The notes beneath the pieces are model-generated. The model had not been told where the DNA came from and made no database searches. It saw nothing but the letters and a program-made list of their open reading frames with translations. DNA of 64,000 nucleotides from Maritalea porphyrae (GTDB taxonomy: Bacteria; Pseudomonadota; Alphaproteobacteria; Rhizobiales; Devosiaceae): assembly GCF_030159895.1 (NCBI RefSeq), contig NZ_BSNI01000002.1:2320306-2384305 (forward strand). The letters are read 5' to 3'. Below are positions 42,788 through 51,593 of the stretch, one piece after another. Both the position numbers and the translations under genes were made by a program. Numbering within the stretch: position 1 is the first letter of the stretch; each line of letters begins with the position of its first letter.

Positions 42788-43174
42788 TTAGCCGAATTTC
42801 GCGTTTTGATGGTGAAAGGTTTTTTGCCAAGCCCCATCGCGTTCAATCCATAGCGCCATGCAAATATCAGGCTGCGTCCGCTCAGCTTCGCGCATATAGG
42901 CAAGACAACAACTATTCTCAGACCCAAAATGCGCCCACAAGCGCGTGATTCCTGTGCGCTCCGAGTCGGTATTGTTCAACTGATCAACATACTCGTGCTT
43001 GGCAACAGTGTTGCCCTGCGCATCAAAACTGACAAAATCAGACGCGACCATATTGGCAACGTCTCCGGACGTAGCAGAAGGCACCGCCAACTGCTCTTCC
43101 CGTTGCCATATCTGATCAACTATATCTTGTTCTGTTGCTGTAAGCTCATTCTGATTTGGATTTACCGCTATCAT
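42788..43174 (-). CDS. SnoaL/NTF2-like protein of unknown function
   Basis: A 128-residue protein whose pattern (N-terminal helices, then VASDFVSFDAQGNTVAKHEYVDQ, then beta strands ending LWIERDGAWQKTFHHQ) looks like the nuclear transport factor 2/DUF4440 fold. No catalytic residues can be assigned. ATG 43174 is given; a TTG two codons upstream is the only other nearby choice. The start lies inside the 3' end of cysE on the same strand (overlap of 29 bases), so translation may be coupled. Confidence 0.7.
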   Translation of the reverse strand: MIAVNPNQNELTATEQDIVDQIWQREEQLAVPSATSGDVANMVASDFVSFDAQGNTVAKHEYVDQLNNTDSERTGITRLWAHFGSENSCCLAYMREAERTQPDICMALWIERDGAWQKTFHHQNAKFG

Positions 43175-43982
43175 CGACAATCATTTGGTCCATTCTGGAT
43201 GCAGGTTGGGCGCAACCGGCCTCTCCCACAACCTTGGCGGGAACGCCAGCAACAGTGGTCTTAGCAGGAACATCCTTTAAAACTACTGAACCAGCAGCAA
43301 TTCGTGCGCAATCCCCAATTGAAATGTTGCCCAAAATCTTTGCGCCAGCACCAATCATAACGCCACAGCCAATTTTTGGGTGGCGATCGCCGTCTTCTTT
43401 GCCTGTTCCACCAAGCGTCACAGCGTGCAAAATGGAAACGTCATTTCCAACACGCGCAGTTTCACCGATAACCAAACCAGTTGCATGGTCGACCATGATA
43501 CCGCGTCCAATTACAGCTGCGGGGTGAATGTCCACCTGAAATACTTGCGATGCTCTGCTTTGCAGATATTTTGCGAAGTCTTTGCGGCCCGTCTTCCACA
43601 ACTCATGAGAAAACCGATAGGTTTGAATGGCTTGGAAGCCTTTGAAGAACAACACCGGATCGATTGCACGATTGCATGCAGGATCACGCTCAAGTGTTGC
43701 TGCCAAATCTGTACGTATGTTGTCGGCAATCGCCGGGTTGTCCCGAAGCACATCAAAAAACGCGCGACGGATAATCGCCGCAGGCATATCCCGATGGTCC
43801 AATAGCTCCGACGCACGATAAGCTATCGCCTCTTCCACCCGCTCGTGGTTCAGCACATTGGCGATGACAAAGCCTGAAAACGCTGGCTCATTCGCCATCA
43901 TTTGCTCCGCATCGCTGCAAATTGAGCGCCAAACCGGGTCTACAATTGTCGGTTTTTGCGATTGCAGCTTTGTCTCAGCCAT
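43146..43982 (-). CDS. cysE: Serine O-acetyltransferase CysE
   Basis: A 278-residue hexapeptide-repeat enzyme that acetylates L-serine for cysteine synthesis. An N-terminal helical domain (1-140) precedes the beta-helix with the family sequences DIHPAAVIGRGIMVDHATGLVIGE and HAVTLGGTGKEDGDRHPKI. The catalytic His is in MVDHATG and the second in GDRHPK. AGGAG seven bases before the ATG supports the start. The C-terminal 30 residues are an extension rich in charged residues. Confidence 0.95.
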   Translation of the reverse strand: MAETKLQSQKPTIVDPVWRSICSDAEQMMANEPAFSGFVIANVLNHERVEEAIAYRASELLDHRDMPAAIIRRAFFDVLRDNPAIADNIRTDLAATLERDPACNRAIDPVLFFKGFQAIQTYRFSHELWKTGRKDFAKYLQSRASQVFQVDIHPAAVIGRGIMVDHATGLVIGETARVGNDVSILHAVTLGGTGKEDGDRHPKIGCGVMIGAGAKILGNISIGDCARIAAGSVVLKDVPAKTTVAGVPAKVVGEAGCAQPASRMDQMIVDDSGKSKSE

Positions 43983-44049
43983 CGGAGATCTCCTAATTCA
44001 ACTCAATTCTATATGGGTGATCAAATCCTAGATTTCCACCCAACGCGCA

Positions 44050-44808
44050 CTAAATTGGATATTGGCGCTCTAGGAATGATAACACAGCTTGCTTAAACTG
44101 TTTATCCCCCGTCGCGCGCATGTGATCGCGACCTTCAATTACGTAAGATTCGCCCTGTTTCATCAACGCAGCCAACGGCTCTGGGCGACCGCCAACCTCG
44201 TCTTCGCTGCCCACAGCCACGAGCACGGGCAATTCGATCTTTGAAATATCTTCTTCTGTAATACGTTGCCGCGACGAAGCCATGCAAGCAGCCAGTGCCC
44301 GACGGTCACTCTTTGTATGATCAGCAAAAATGCGGAACATCCGACCGGTTTTGTCCGTAATTTCTTCCAAAGTTGGTGCCAACAATGCATCAACAATCAC
44401 CCCAGAAGTTGTCATGCCGATGGTCATTCGTTCGCCCAAACCGCCAAATACCGCACATTTGACCAATTCCGGCGCAGACATTGAAACGTAAGCGGATATG
44501 CGCGCGCCCATGGAATAACCCATTATTGCAATCTGCTTGAGTCCAAGAAACTTGATAAGATTGACCGAGTCCTTGGCCATCTCGCTCGAAGGATAGGCGT
44601 CACTGTCATAAATCTTCTGGGATTTTCCGTGTCCCCGATTATCAATCGTGATTACCCGATAGCCAGCGCGCACCAAAGAATCGACCCAGCCCGTATCAAC
44701 CCAGTTCACTTTGCCGTTCGAGCCAAATCCATGAACAAGCAATATTGATGGCCCTTCGCCATAGATGGAATAGGCAATTTCATAGCCTTCAGATTGGAAG
44801 TGCGGCAT
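44050..44808 (-). CDS. Alpha/beta hydrolase fold protein
   Basis: A 252-residue cytoplasmic hydrolase. The oxyanion segment is HGFGSN (26-31), the nucleophile Ser99 in GYSMGA, the acid in GSEDEVGG and the His in EGRDHMRATG. The family includes esterases and C-C hydrolases; the substrate cannot be told. It stands alone, divergent from the zinc-finger/monooxygenase pair over about 165 bases. Confidence 0.87.
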   Translation of the reverse strand: MPHFQSEGYEIAYSIYGEGPSILLVHGFGSNGKVNWVDTGWVDSLVRAGYRVITIDNRGHGKSQKIYDSDAYPSSEMAKDSVNLIKFLGLKQIAIMGYSMGARISAYVSMSAPELVKCAVFGGLGERMTIGMTTSGVIVDALLAPTLEEITDKTGRMFRIFADHTKSDRRALAACMASSRQRITEEDISKIELPVLVAVGSEDEVGGRPEPLAALMKQGESYVIEGRDHMRATGDKQFKQAVLSFLERQYPI

Positions 44809-44973
44809 TTTGGACCCTATTTAGTTGCATTTGCACCGCTCAATATCAGCAAAATGTGTTTTGGCAAATTGTCAACTTGATCGGCAGGCGTTATACGCTG
44901 GTCAACGCGATTGGGTTTGGATATGTTTCAACCTAATTTGTCACGAGACCATTTTTGAAAAAACGAGAGCAAT

Positions 44974-45219
44974 ATGGCACACGGCACAACACCGCATTAC
45001 CACAACGCAATGGGCGTCCAAAAAATCGAAATTGGGTCCAAAGAGTTTAAATGTGTGGGCGCATTGCCGCCATTTGATCATCCACATGTGTTTTTGGATA
45101 TGGGCGATGATAGTGACATTGTGTGCCCCTACTGCTCTACGCATTATATTCACAATGGCAATCTGGGCGCCGCAGCATCTTCTCCAAAAGAAGCCGTTTA
45201 CGACGCCCACAAGGCGTAG
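44974..45219 (+). CDS. Zinc-finger domain protein (NDUFS6/CHCC type)
   Basis: An 81-residue protein with the CHCC zinc-binding pattern: Cys27, a His in DHPHVFLDMG, and Cys51 and Cys54 in VCPYCS. The mitochondrial relative NDUFS6 is an accessory subunit of respiratory complex I, and alphaproteobacterial homologues also associate with complex I. No nuo genes are near. It precedes the FAD monooxygenase gene by 15 bases, an arrangement probably cotranscribed. Confidence 0.88.
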   Translation: MAHGTTPHYHNAMGVQKIEIGSKEFKCVGALPPFDHPHVFLDMGDDSDIVCPYCSTHYIHNGNLGAAASSPKEAVYDAHKA

Positions 45220-45234
45220 CAAACGAGGAAAAAC

Positions 45235-46446
45235 ATGGGCCCCGAAAAGACGATTTCAATCAATGGGGCTGGCATTGCTGGCTTAACGCTGGCGCTTGCG
45301 CTCGCAAAATTTGGGTTCCGCGTGGTCATCGCGGAACAGCATCATGAGATTTCTGAATTTGGCGCAGGGATGCAAATCAGCCCTAACGCGCGCCGGGTTC
45401 TCACCGAGCTTGGTCTAGATGATGCAATTACTGCTCACAGTTTTGAGCCAGAAGGCATCGACATTTACCGGCACGGTAAAAGCGATCCAATTTCTCACGT
45501 CAAACTCGGTCAATTCGCCAAACAGCGTTACCAGGGCACCCCTTACGCCGTAATGCATCGCGCTGATCTCGCTCAACAGCTTTACAAAGCGACCAAAGCT
45601 TTTCCAAATATCGAAATTCTTTTTGGCGTCACAAAAACGCGTGTCGAAGATTTGGGAGACGCTGTATCCGTAATGATAGAGCGCGAAGGTAAACCAAGTT
45701 ATCCGCTGACGGCGCGCGCGCAAATCGGTGCGGATGGAGTTCGATCCGTAACGCGTACTGAATCGCTCAGCGGTCAACGTCCACAATATTCCGGTTATGT
45801 GGCATGGCGTGCCATGGCCGATCTTGAGCAACTTGGCAATTTGCTGCCGAAGGATCGCACATCCCTTTTCTGGGGCACTGACTACCACATGGTTGTCTAT
45901 CCGCTGCCACAACGCGATCAATTCAATGTAGTGCTCGTCACCGAGTTTGCATTGCCACTTGAAGACAGTGACACGCCGGAAATCAGCAACAAATCTCTGC
46001 GCAAAAACAGTAAGTTATCTGCGATTATGGAATCAATTTCTGATCCTTGGACCGCATGGCCGCTGTTTAGCGTAAAGACAGAGACTTGGCACAAAGGCAA
46101 CGTGGCAATCCTTGGTGATGCAGCTCACGCAATGCTGCCTTTCCAGGCGCAAGGTGCGGCCATGTCAATTGAAGATGCGGGTCTTATGGCAACGATTCTT
46201 GCCAGCGAAACCGACAACGCGACGGCATTTGGCAAATGGCAAAATCTACGACATGCTCGTGCAACCAAGGTTCAAGATCAGAGCCAGAAAAACGGATTCG
46301 TATTTCACATGTCTCCACCGCTTAGCTGGGGTCGGGACGCAGTGGTCGCTGGCAAAAGTGCAGAAGCTCATCTAGAACGCTTGGACTGGATATACGCTCA
46401 CGACCCGTTTGAAGGTATGGTCGGGCCAAATCCACCTGAAGAATAA
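45235..46446 (+). CDS. FAD-dependent monooxygenase (UbiH/salicylate hydroxylase-like)
   Basis: A 403-residue class A flavin monooxygenase. The Rossmann motif is G11-x-G13-x-x-G16 (NGAGIAGLT), followed by the strand-end Glu34, and the second FAD motif is LGDAAHAMLPFQAQGA. These enzymes hydroxylate aromatic rings using NAD(P)H and oxygen. GAGG six bases before the ATG supports the start. Whether it serves ubiquinone synthesis or aromatic breakdown is not clear. The 3' end overlaps the convergent pirin gene by 49 bases. Confidence 0.88.
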   Translation: MGPEKTISINGAGIAGLTLALALAKFGFRVVIAEQHHEISEFGAGMQISPNARRVLTELGLDDAITAHSFEPEGIDIYRHGKSDPISHVKLGQFAKQRYQGTPYAVMHRADLAQQLYKATKAFPNIEILFGVTKTRVEDLGDAVSVMIEREGKPSYPLTARAQIGADGVRSVTRTESLSGQRPQYSGYVAWRAMADLEQLGNLLPKDRTSLFWGTDYHMVVYPLPQRDQFNVVLVTEFALPLEDSDTPEISNKSLRKNSKLSAIMESISDPWTAWPLFSVKTETWHKGNVAILGDAAHAMLPFQAQGAAMSIEDAGLMATILASETDNATAFGKWQNLRHARATKVQDQSQKNGFVFHMSPPLSWGRDAVVAGKSAEAHLERLDWIYAHDPFEGMVGPNPPEE

Positions 46447-47267
46447 TTCGCAAACGCCTGTTTCAATTCTTCGCGACTGTTCATGACAAATGGGCCCTTT
46501 CGCACAATCGGTTCGCCAATTGGTGTGCCACCAATCAGCAGCAAACGCCCACCTGTATCACTATCGATATCGACCGCTTCGGATGTGGGTTCAAATTCAA
46601 CCATTGCGTTTGGACCCACAATTATGGTGCCGCCATCATTGTCTGGCACGCAGACGGTGCCTTCTATCACTAACCCCAGTAGCGACGATGCTTCAATTTC
46701 CCGATGAATCCGACTACCTGGTCGAAATGACACATCAAGAAATTCAATTCTCTCGGGCAACCCAGATTGCACGGGCAACGCAGCGCCAAGCTCTTTGACT
46801 ACAACACCATCCTTTTTGTTCGTCTGAACAATTCTGTCTGATTTGATGAGCGCGTATTGCGGCGGCTGACCTTTTTCTGCGCTACTAAGGTTTAGCCAAA
46901 GCTGCACGCCTTTTGCGCCGACCCCGTCATCACCATCGCGTAGTTTTTCCTCATGAATGACACCATTGCCAGCCCGCATCCACTGCATGTCGCCCGAAAT
47001 AGCCGACCCAGAGTTGCCCTGATTATCCTTGTGATCGACCGCGCCGGATAGCACAAGGGTCAACGTATCAAATCCCTTGTGCGGGTGTGCTTCAAACCCT
47101 GCCGCAGTGGCGCCAACTTGCATTTCAAACACATCGAGCAACAAAACTGGATCAATATGCTCAACACTTTGCCCCCCCACAAATCGATGCACATGCGTCG
47201 ATTTTGCCTCACTAATATCTTGGGAATAATGAATACGCTTGGCGCGGCGGCCCGTAACCTGTGACAT
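46398..47267 (-). CDS. Pirin family protein
   Basis: A 289-residue bicupin. The N-terminal cupin carries the metal ligands in HPHKGFDTLTLVLSG and the paired H-E further on (GNGVIHEEKL), as in human pirin and YhhW, which have quercetinase-like activity. The C-terminal cupin and the end segment EELKQAFANYSSGGFG are typical. ATG 47267 is preferred to the TTG at 47270. The last 49 bases overlap the convergent monooxygenase gene. The function in bacteria is not settled. Confidence 0.92.
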   Translation of the reverse strand: MSQVTGRRAKRIHYSQDISEAKSTHVHRFVGGQSVEHIDPVLLLDVFEMQVGATAAGFEAHPHKGFDTLTLVLSGAVDHKDNQGNSGSAISGDMQWMRAGNGVIHEEKLRDGDDGVGAKGVQLWLNLSSAEKGQPPQYALIKSDRIVQTNKKDGVVVKELGAALPVQSGLPERIEFLDVSFRPGSRIHREIEASSLLGLVIEGTVCVPDNDGGTIIVGPNAMVEFEPTSEAVDIDSDTGGRLLLIGGTPIGEPIVRKGPFVMNSREELKQAFANYSSGGFGPTIPSNGS

Positions 47268-47484
47268 CAAAACATTCTTCGCCTAGAAAACACAACCTTA
47301 GATTATAATAGCATGGCAATGCGCAGTAGCGTCATCAAATAGATGCGAAAAACTGCAATTGACTGTTGCACCCAAATTGACAGCACGGTCAAAAAGACGC
47401 GCCTGCCCCTAAACAAAGCGCTTGCAAATCCTATATTGGACGTGTCAATTGCCCCAAATAATCAATCAAGGCTGAAGAAATCCG

Positions 47485-48753
47485 ATGACGGCAGTGAAAA
47501 ACCCCCGGCTTGCGCTGATCTTTATTCTGGTCACCGTATTTATCGACATTCTTGGCCTTGGGATCATTGTGCCAGTGCTGCCTGGTCTGCTTGAAGAGCT
47601 GACCGCAGAGAAAGTTTCAAGCGCTGCCGCATATGGTGGCTTTTTGATTTCGGCATATGCGTTGATGCAATTCATCTTTTCGCCGATTCTAGGAAATCTA
47701 TCCGATCGATTTGGGCGTCGCCCGGTGCTGCTCGCCTCACTGCTTGGGCTCACACTTGATTATCTTTTGATGGGCTTCGCACCAACCATCGTCTGGCTCT
47801 TCATTGGTCGCATTGTCGCGGGCATTATGGGCGCTGCAATTTCCACAGCGACCGCTTATATTGCCGACATCTCACCAAAAGAAAAACGCGCCCAAAACTT
47901 CGGCCTAATCGGTGCTGCGGTTGGCGCAGGATTCATTATCGGCCCCGCCATTGGTGGTCAGCTTGGTGAATTTGGCACGCGCGTACCGTTCTTTGCAGCT
48001 GCTGGCGTTGCGTTCCTTAATCTGATCTATGGCTACTTTGTGCTGCCCGAAAGCCTAGGCATGCGCAAACGTCGCCGCTTTGACGTAAAGCGCGCCAATC
48101 CACTTGGCACAATTCTCTCTCTCAAGCAGTTTCCATTCGTAATCTCGTTCCTTGGCGTACTGTTCTTCTTCTCGCTTGCCGGCCAAGCCTATCCAAGCAT
48201 TTGGAGCTTTTTCACCATCGAGCGATTCCAATGGTCACCAGGGCAAATTGGCATCTCGCTTTCAGTCTTTGGAATTATGTTCGCGGTGGTGCAAGGCGGA
48301 CTAATGCGCCCAGCAATTAAGTTCTTTGGTGAACTCTGGACTGTTGTACTTGGACTCGCCTTCGCAGCTATCGGGTTCTTTGGCATGGCTTTTATCGATA
48401 CTGCAGTGGGGCTCTATATCTTCCTGCTCCCCGGTGCTTTAGGTGGATTCGTTGGTCCTGGGCTTAACGGCCTCATGTCCAACCGTGTCGCAGACAACGC
48501 GCAAGGCGAATTGCAAGGCGGCGTGAATGCGGTGAATTCCATCACCGCAATTCTTGGCCCCCTCGCCGCGACGCAATTGTTTGCCTACTTCACGATGTCG
48601 CCAAATGCGCCAGCATACTTCCCAGGCGTTGCGTTTTTTGCCGCTGGCATCGCCATTTTGGTCGGCTCCGCAATCTTCTTCCAAGCCACTGTACGTTCAG
48701 GATTATTCTCTAAGAAAAACAAATCAGCGAAAACTGGCGAAGCAGAAAATTAG
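47485..48753 (+). CDS. MFS transporter, TCR/Tet subfamily
   Basis: A 422-residue, 12-helix major facilitator. The DHA1/TetA-type signatures are [20 protein letters not shown] in helix 1 and [17 protein letters not shown] between helices 2 and 3, with [19 protein letters not shown] in helix 5. It probably exports a drug or metabolite against protons; TetA-type proteins are common in Rhizobiales chromosomes and most are not proven tetracycline pumps. It converges on the ornithine cyclodeaminase-like gene with interlocked stops (TTAG). Confidence 0.9.
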   Translation: MTAVKNPRLALIFILVTVFIDILGLGIIVPVLPGLLEELTAEKVSSAAAYGGFLISAYALMQFIFSPILGNLSDRFGRRPVLLASLLGLTLDYLLMGFAPTIVWLFIGRIVAGIMGAAISTATAYIADISPKEKRAQNFGLIGAAVGAGFIIGPAIGGQLGEFGTRVPFFAAAGVAFLNLIYGYFVLPESLGMRKRRRFDVKRANPLGTILSLKQFPFVISFLGVLFFFSLAGQAYPSIWSFFTIERFQWSPGQIGISLSVFGIMFAVVQGGLMRPAIKFFGELWTVVLGLAFAAIGFFGMAFIDTAVGLYIFLLPGALGGFVGPGLNGLMSNRVADNAQGELQGGVNAVNSITAILGPLAATQLFAYFTMSPNAPAYFPGVAFFAAGIAILVGSAIFFQATVRSGLFSKKNKSAKTGEAEN

Positions 48754-49676
48754 GCTGACCATTTGTCATAAATGAGTTTGGCGACCATTAGATCAAGATG
48801 GGCACCACCGCCGTTCTTAAAAACAGTGATGTCTTCGGCACTTCCACGCCCACTAGCCTCACCATTTGCAAAATCATAGTAGTCGGCAATCACGTCGCCT
48901 TCTGACAACACGCCAGCAGCAATTGGAATGCTTAGTTCACCAATGTCATGAATGGTTGTGTCGCGAGAATCGACAAATAACTTGCCCTTCCGCATCAAAA
49001 CATCGTCCGCTTCGCGCATGTCCAATCGAAATGCGCCGATCAGATCCACATGCGTACCGGGACGAACCCAGTCACCCATTATGATCGGCTGTCGCGCCAT
49101 AGTGGCTGTCGAAACAATGTCTGCTTGCTCAACAGCCCGCTGCAAGTCATCTGCCACCGAGCAACCTTTTGTATCTGCAAGCGCACGTGCATTGTCCAAG
49201 TTGCGGCTCCAAATGTGAACTTCTTCAAGCGCAGGAAAGACTTCGCGATACGCATCAACAAGTGAACCCGCAACGGTTCCGGAACCGACAATCAGCAAGC
49301 GCTTAGAATCTGGTCGAGCCAATAGACGTGCACCCAATACACTGTCGCCCGCAGTTTTCCATTTGGTTACCAGCTGACCGTCAATCAGCGCGCGAATTGC
49401 GCCTGTTTCATCATCAAACAACACAACAACAGATTCGATTGTTGGCAATGGCGGCTTCCGGTCTGCGTTGTCGGGATAAATTGTCACCGACTTAAGGGCT
49501 AACCCCAATCCATCAATCCATGCCGCACGGTTGAGCATAGACTGTGTACCACGCTCCAGCGCAAGGTCTCCAAGGCGGGCTTTGTTTTGCCTGTGCCCTG
49601 CAAGCATGGCGTCAGCGACCTCTCGCCAGCGCAGTTTGTGCTCAACTTCTTCAATAGAAATAAATGGAATTTGCAT
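48750..49676 (-). CDS. Ornithine cyclodeaminase/mu-crystallin family protein
   Basis: A 308-residue NAD(P)-binding enzyme. The substrate/cofactor region VTKWKTAGDSVLGARLL (about 110) precedes the Rossmann motif VGSGTVAGSLV (about 130-140), and DLIGAF follows near 200, as in the OCD/alanine dehydrogenase/ketimine reductase family. AGAGG five bases before the ATG supports the start. Its reaction (cyclodeamination, imine reduction or amino acid dehydrogenation) cannot be decided from sequence. Confidence 0.9.
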   Translation of the reverse strand: MQIPFISIEEVEHKLRWREVADAMLAGHRQNKARLGDLALERGTQSMLNRAAWIDGLGLALKSVTIYPDNADRKPPLPTIESVVVLFDDETGAIRALIDGQLVTKWKTAGDSVLGARLLARPDSKRLLIVGSGTVAGSLVDAYREVFPALEEVHIWSRNLDNARALADTKGCSVADDLQRAVEQADIVSTATMARQPIIMGDWVRPGTHVDLIGAFRLDMREADDVLMRKGKLFVDSRDTTIHDIGELSIPIAAGVLSEGDVIADYYDFANGEASGRGSAEDITVFKNGGGAHLDLMVAKLIYDKWSA

Positions 49677-49792
49677 GTAGACCTCTTAGATTTCACACCC
49701 AGTCGACAGCATCGCATAACAATTTTCAAGCGCACAAATCATCAATTTAGTTCGTTTTGTATATTTTATCCAAAATTGCCATGCAAAGGAAA

Positions 49793-49817
49793 CGCCGTGC
49801 AACAATGTTGCACGGCG
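49793..49817 (-). terminator. Terminator of the manC-type gene
   Basis: An 11-bp perfect stem CGCCGTGCAAC (49793-49803) and GTTGCACGGCG (49807-49817) with a three-base loop lies 26 bases beyond the manC stop. Reading on the minus strand it is followed by TTTCCTTT, a usable pyrimidine-rich tail. Confidence 0.75.
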
Positions 49818-49843
49818 CAACCAACAAACCGTCTTAAACGTTG

Positions 49844-51280
49844 CTATGCGCGGCCGAACTCGTCCTCGATGCGTACAATGTCGTCTTCACCTAGATATGA
49901 GCCCGTTTGCACTTCAATCAACTCCAGCAAAATCTTGCCTTTGTTCTCGAGCCGGTGAACTGCGCCCAGCGGAATATAAACTGATTCATTTTCGCTAAGC
50001 GTCTTCACGCTATCGTCGACAGTCACTTCAGCCGTACCGCTAACCACAACCCAATGCTCTGATCGGTGGTGGTGCTTTTGCAACGAAAGCTTTTTGCCAG
50101 GTTTCACGAACAACCGTTTCACTTGGAAGCGATTACCCACAACCAAAGAAGAATATCCACCCCACGGGCGATAGCATGTGCGGTGTGTTTCAGTCAGCGG
50201 CGCAGTACGCGCATCGCTACGAAGCGTTTTCACCAACGCGCCGACTTTTTGCGCATCACTAAGCGCACCGACGAAGATCGCATCTTCACTAACGATGACA
50301 GCCACATCGTCCAGACCGTTGACGGTAACCTGCCCCGTTTCGGAGTAAACGAGTGAATTCTTTGTCTCGCTGAGCATGACATCGCCAACAGCGACGTTGC
50401 CTAATTGGTCCTGAGCGCCAACTTTCCAAACAGCATCCCAGCTTCCCAAATCAGACCACTCGATGGGCGCAGGCACAACCGCTGCCTTTTTGGTTTTCTC
50501 AAAGATCGCATAATCGATTGAAATGTCGGGGGATTGCGCAAATGAAGCCTCGTCCAAACGCACAAAGTCCAAGTCTTTGTCCGCTTTTTCAACCGCGGCA
50601 GCAACCGCCCTTGCAACATCAGGCGCCAATGCCTCACACTCAGCGATAATCACATCACGCTCAAACAAGAACATGCCAGAATTCCAAAGATGCTGGCCGC
50701 CAGCCACAAGCTGTTCAGCGACGTCTTGATTTGGTTTTTCAACAAATTTCGCAACTTTGAAGCCGCCGCATTCTATGGCCTCACCCTGCTCGATATAGCC
50801 ATAGCCCGTTGCAGGTTCTGTTGGTTTAATTCCGAATGTAACCAAATTGCCAGCTGCTGCGCATAGTGCTGCCGCATCAACAGCTGCGGCATAATCTGCA
50901 TCTTCGACAATGCGATGATCTGAGGCCAAAACAAAAATCAGTGTGTCTTCACTTTGCTGCCCTGCCAGATACTTTGCTGCAGCCAACACAGCAGCGGTTG
51001 TATTGCGCGCAACTGGCTCTAACAAAACAGCACTAAGTTCAACACCAGCTTCAAGCGCCTGCTCAGCAACCAAAAAACGATATTCATTGTTGGTGATGAC
51101 GATGGGTTCAGCGAATTTTTCACGATCTGAAACACGTTCAAGCGTCTGTTGGAAAAGGCTGTTATCGCCAGCGAGGTTCAAAAATTGCTTTGGCCGCGCA
51201 GACCGAGAAATTGGCCAAAGCCGCGTTCCTTTGCCCCCCGCAAGGATTACCGGCACGATACGCCCAACACTGCACGACAT
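49844..51280 (-). CDS. Mannose-1-phosphate guanylyltransferase / mannose-6-phosphate isomerase (ManC/AlgA type)
   Basis: A 478-residue bifunctional enzyme of GDP-mannose synthesis. The N-terminal nucleotidyltransferase (about 8-290) has GGKGTRLWPISR and PKQFL. The C-terminal type II isomerase cupin (about 345-470) has YRPWGGY and the metal-binding QKHHHRSEHW. Both activities should be present. ATG 51280 is chosen because GGAG lies six bases upstream; a TTG four codons earlier is in frame. No other glycan genes adjoin, so it probably serves general GDP-mannose supply. Confidence 0.93.
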   Translation of the reverse strand: MSCSVGRIVPVILAGGKGTRLWPISRSARPKQFLNLAGDNSLFQQTLERVSDREKFAEPIVITNNEYRFLVAEQALEAGVELSAVLLEPVARNTTAAVLAAAKYLAGQQSEDTLIFVLASDHRIVEDADYAAAVDAAALCAAAGNLVTFGIKPTEPATGYGYIEQGEAIECGGFKVAKFVEKPNQDVAEQLVAGGQHLWNSGMFLFERDVIIAECEALAPDVARAVAAAVEKADKDLDFVRLDEASFAQSPDISIDYAIFEKTKKAAVVPAPIEWSDLGSWDAVWKVGAQDQLGNVAVGDVMLSETKNSLVYSETGQVTVNGLDDVAVIVSEDAIFVGALSDAQKVGALVKTLRSDARTAPLTETHRTCYRPWGGYSSLVVGNRFQVKRLFVKPGKKLSLQKHHHRSEHWVVVSGTAEVTVDDSVKTLSENESVYIPLGAVHRLENKGKILLELIEVQTGSYLGEDDIVRIEDEFGRA

Positions 51281-51474
51281 GAAAAACTCCAATTTTAGAT
51301 CTAAAGATTACCGAATATCGTCATTTCCATACCAATGCAAATTTGAATTGCCAACCTATTTATCCAGATTTTGATAACGTCAAAGCACATCATGTATTGT
51401 TGGCAACTTACCCATTGAAATGGTGTCAATTTTATGACAAACCGACGCCAGTGACTGTTCTGTCGCTCAAATTC

Positions 51475-51561
51475 GCGGACGTGGTGAAATTGGTAAACAC
51501 AAGGGACTTAAAATCCCTCGCCCTAACCGGCTTACGGGTTCAAGTCCCGTCGTCCGCACCA
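51475..51561 (+). tRNA. tRNA-Leu (anticodon TAA)
   Basis: An 87-base class II tRNA with encoded CCA. The acceptor GCGGACG pairs with CGTCCGC, the anticodon loop CTTAAAA gives TAA, a long variable arm is present and the T-arm contains GGTTCAAGTCC. It points toward the convergent 352-residue gene. Confidence 0.95.
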
Positions 51562-51593
51562 AATAATGCAATACTAATTCAACGACACTTTCG

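Noticed and set aside
43156-43805. Plus-strand frames of 123 and 141 residues inside cysE
   Set aside because: They are complements of the hexapeptide repeats of cysE, whose identity is certain.
47343-47594. 83-residue plus-strand frame before the Tet-type transporter
   Set aside because: It overlaps the transporter start in another frame and has no ribosome site or family features.
47485-48753. Tetracycline resistance determinant
   Set aside because: The protein belongs to the TCR/Tet transporter group, but chromosomal members in this lineage are usually general exporters; no regulator tetR is next to it.
49677-49792. Small gene between the ornithine cyclodeaminase-like and manC-type genes
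   Set aside because: Only the terminator hairpin and AT-rich spacer are seen; no start codon with a ribosome site.
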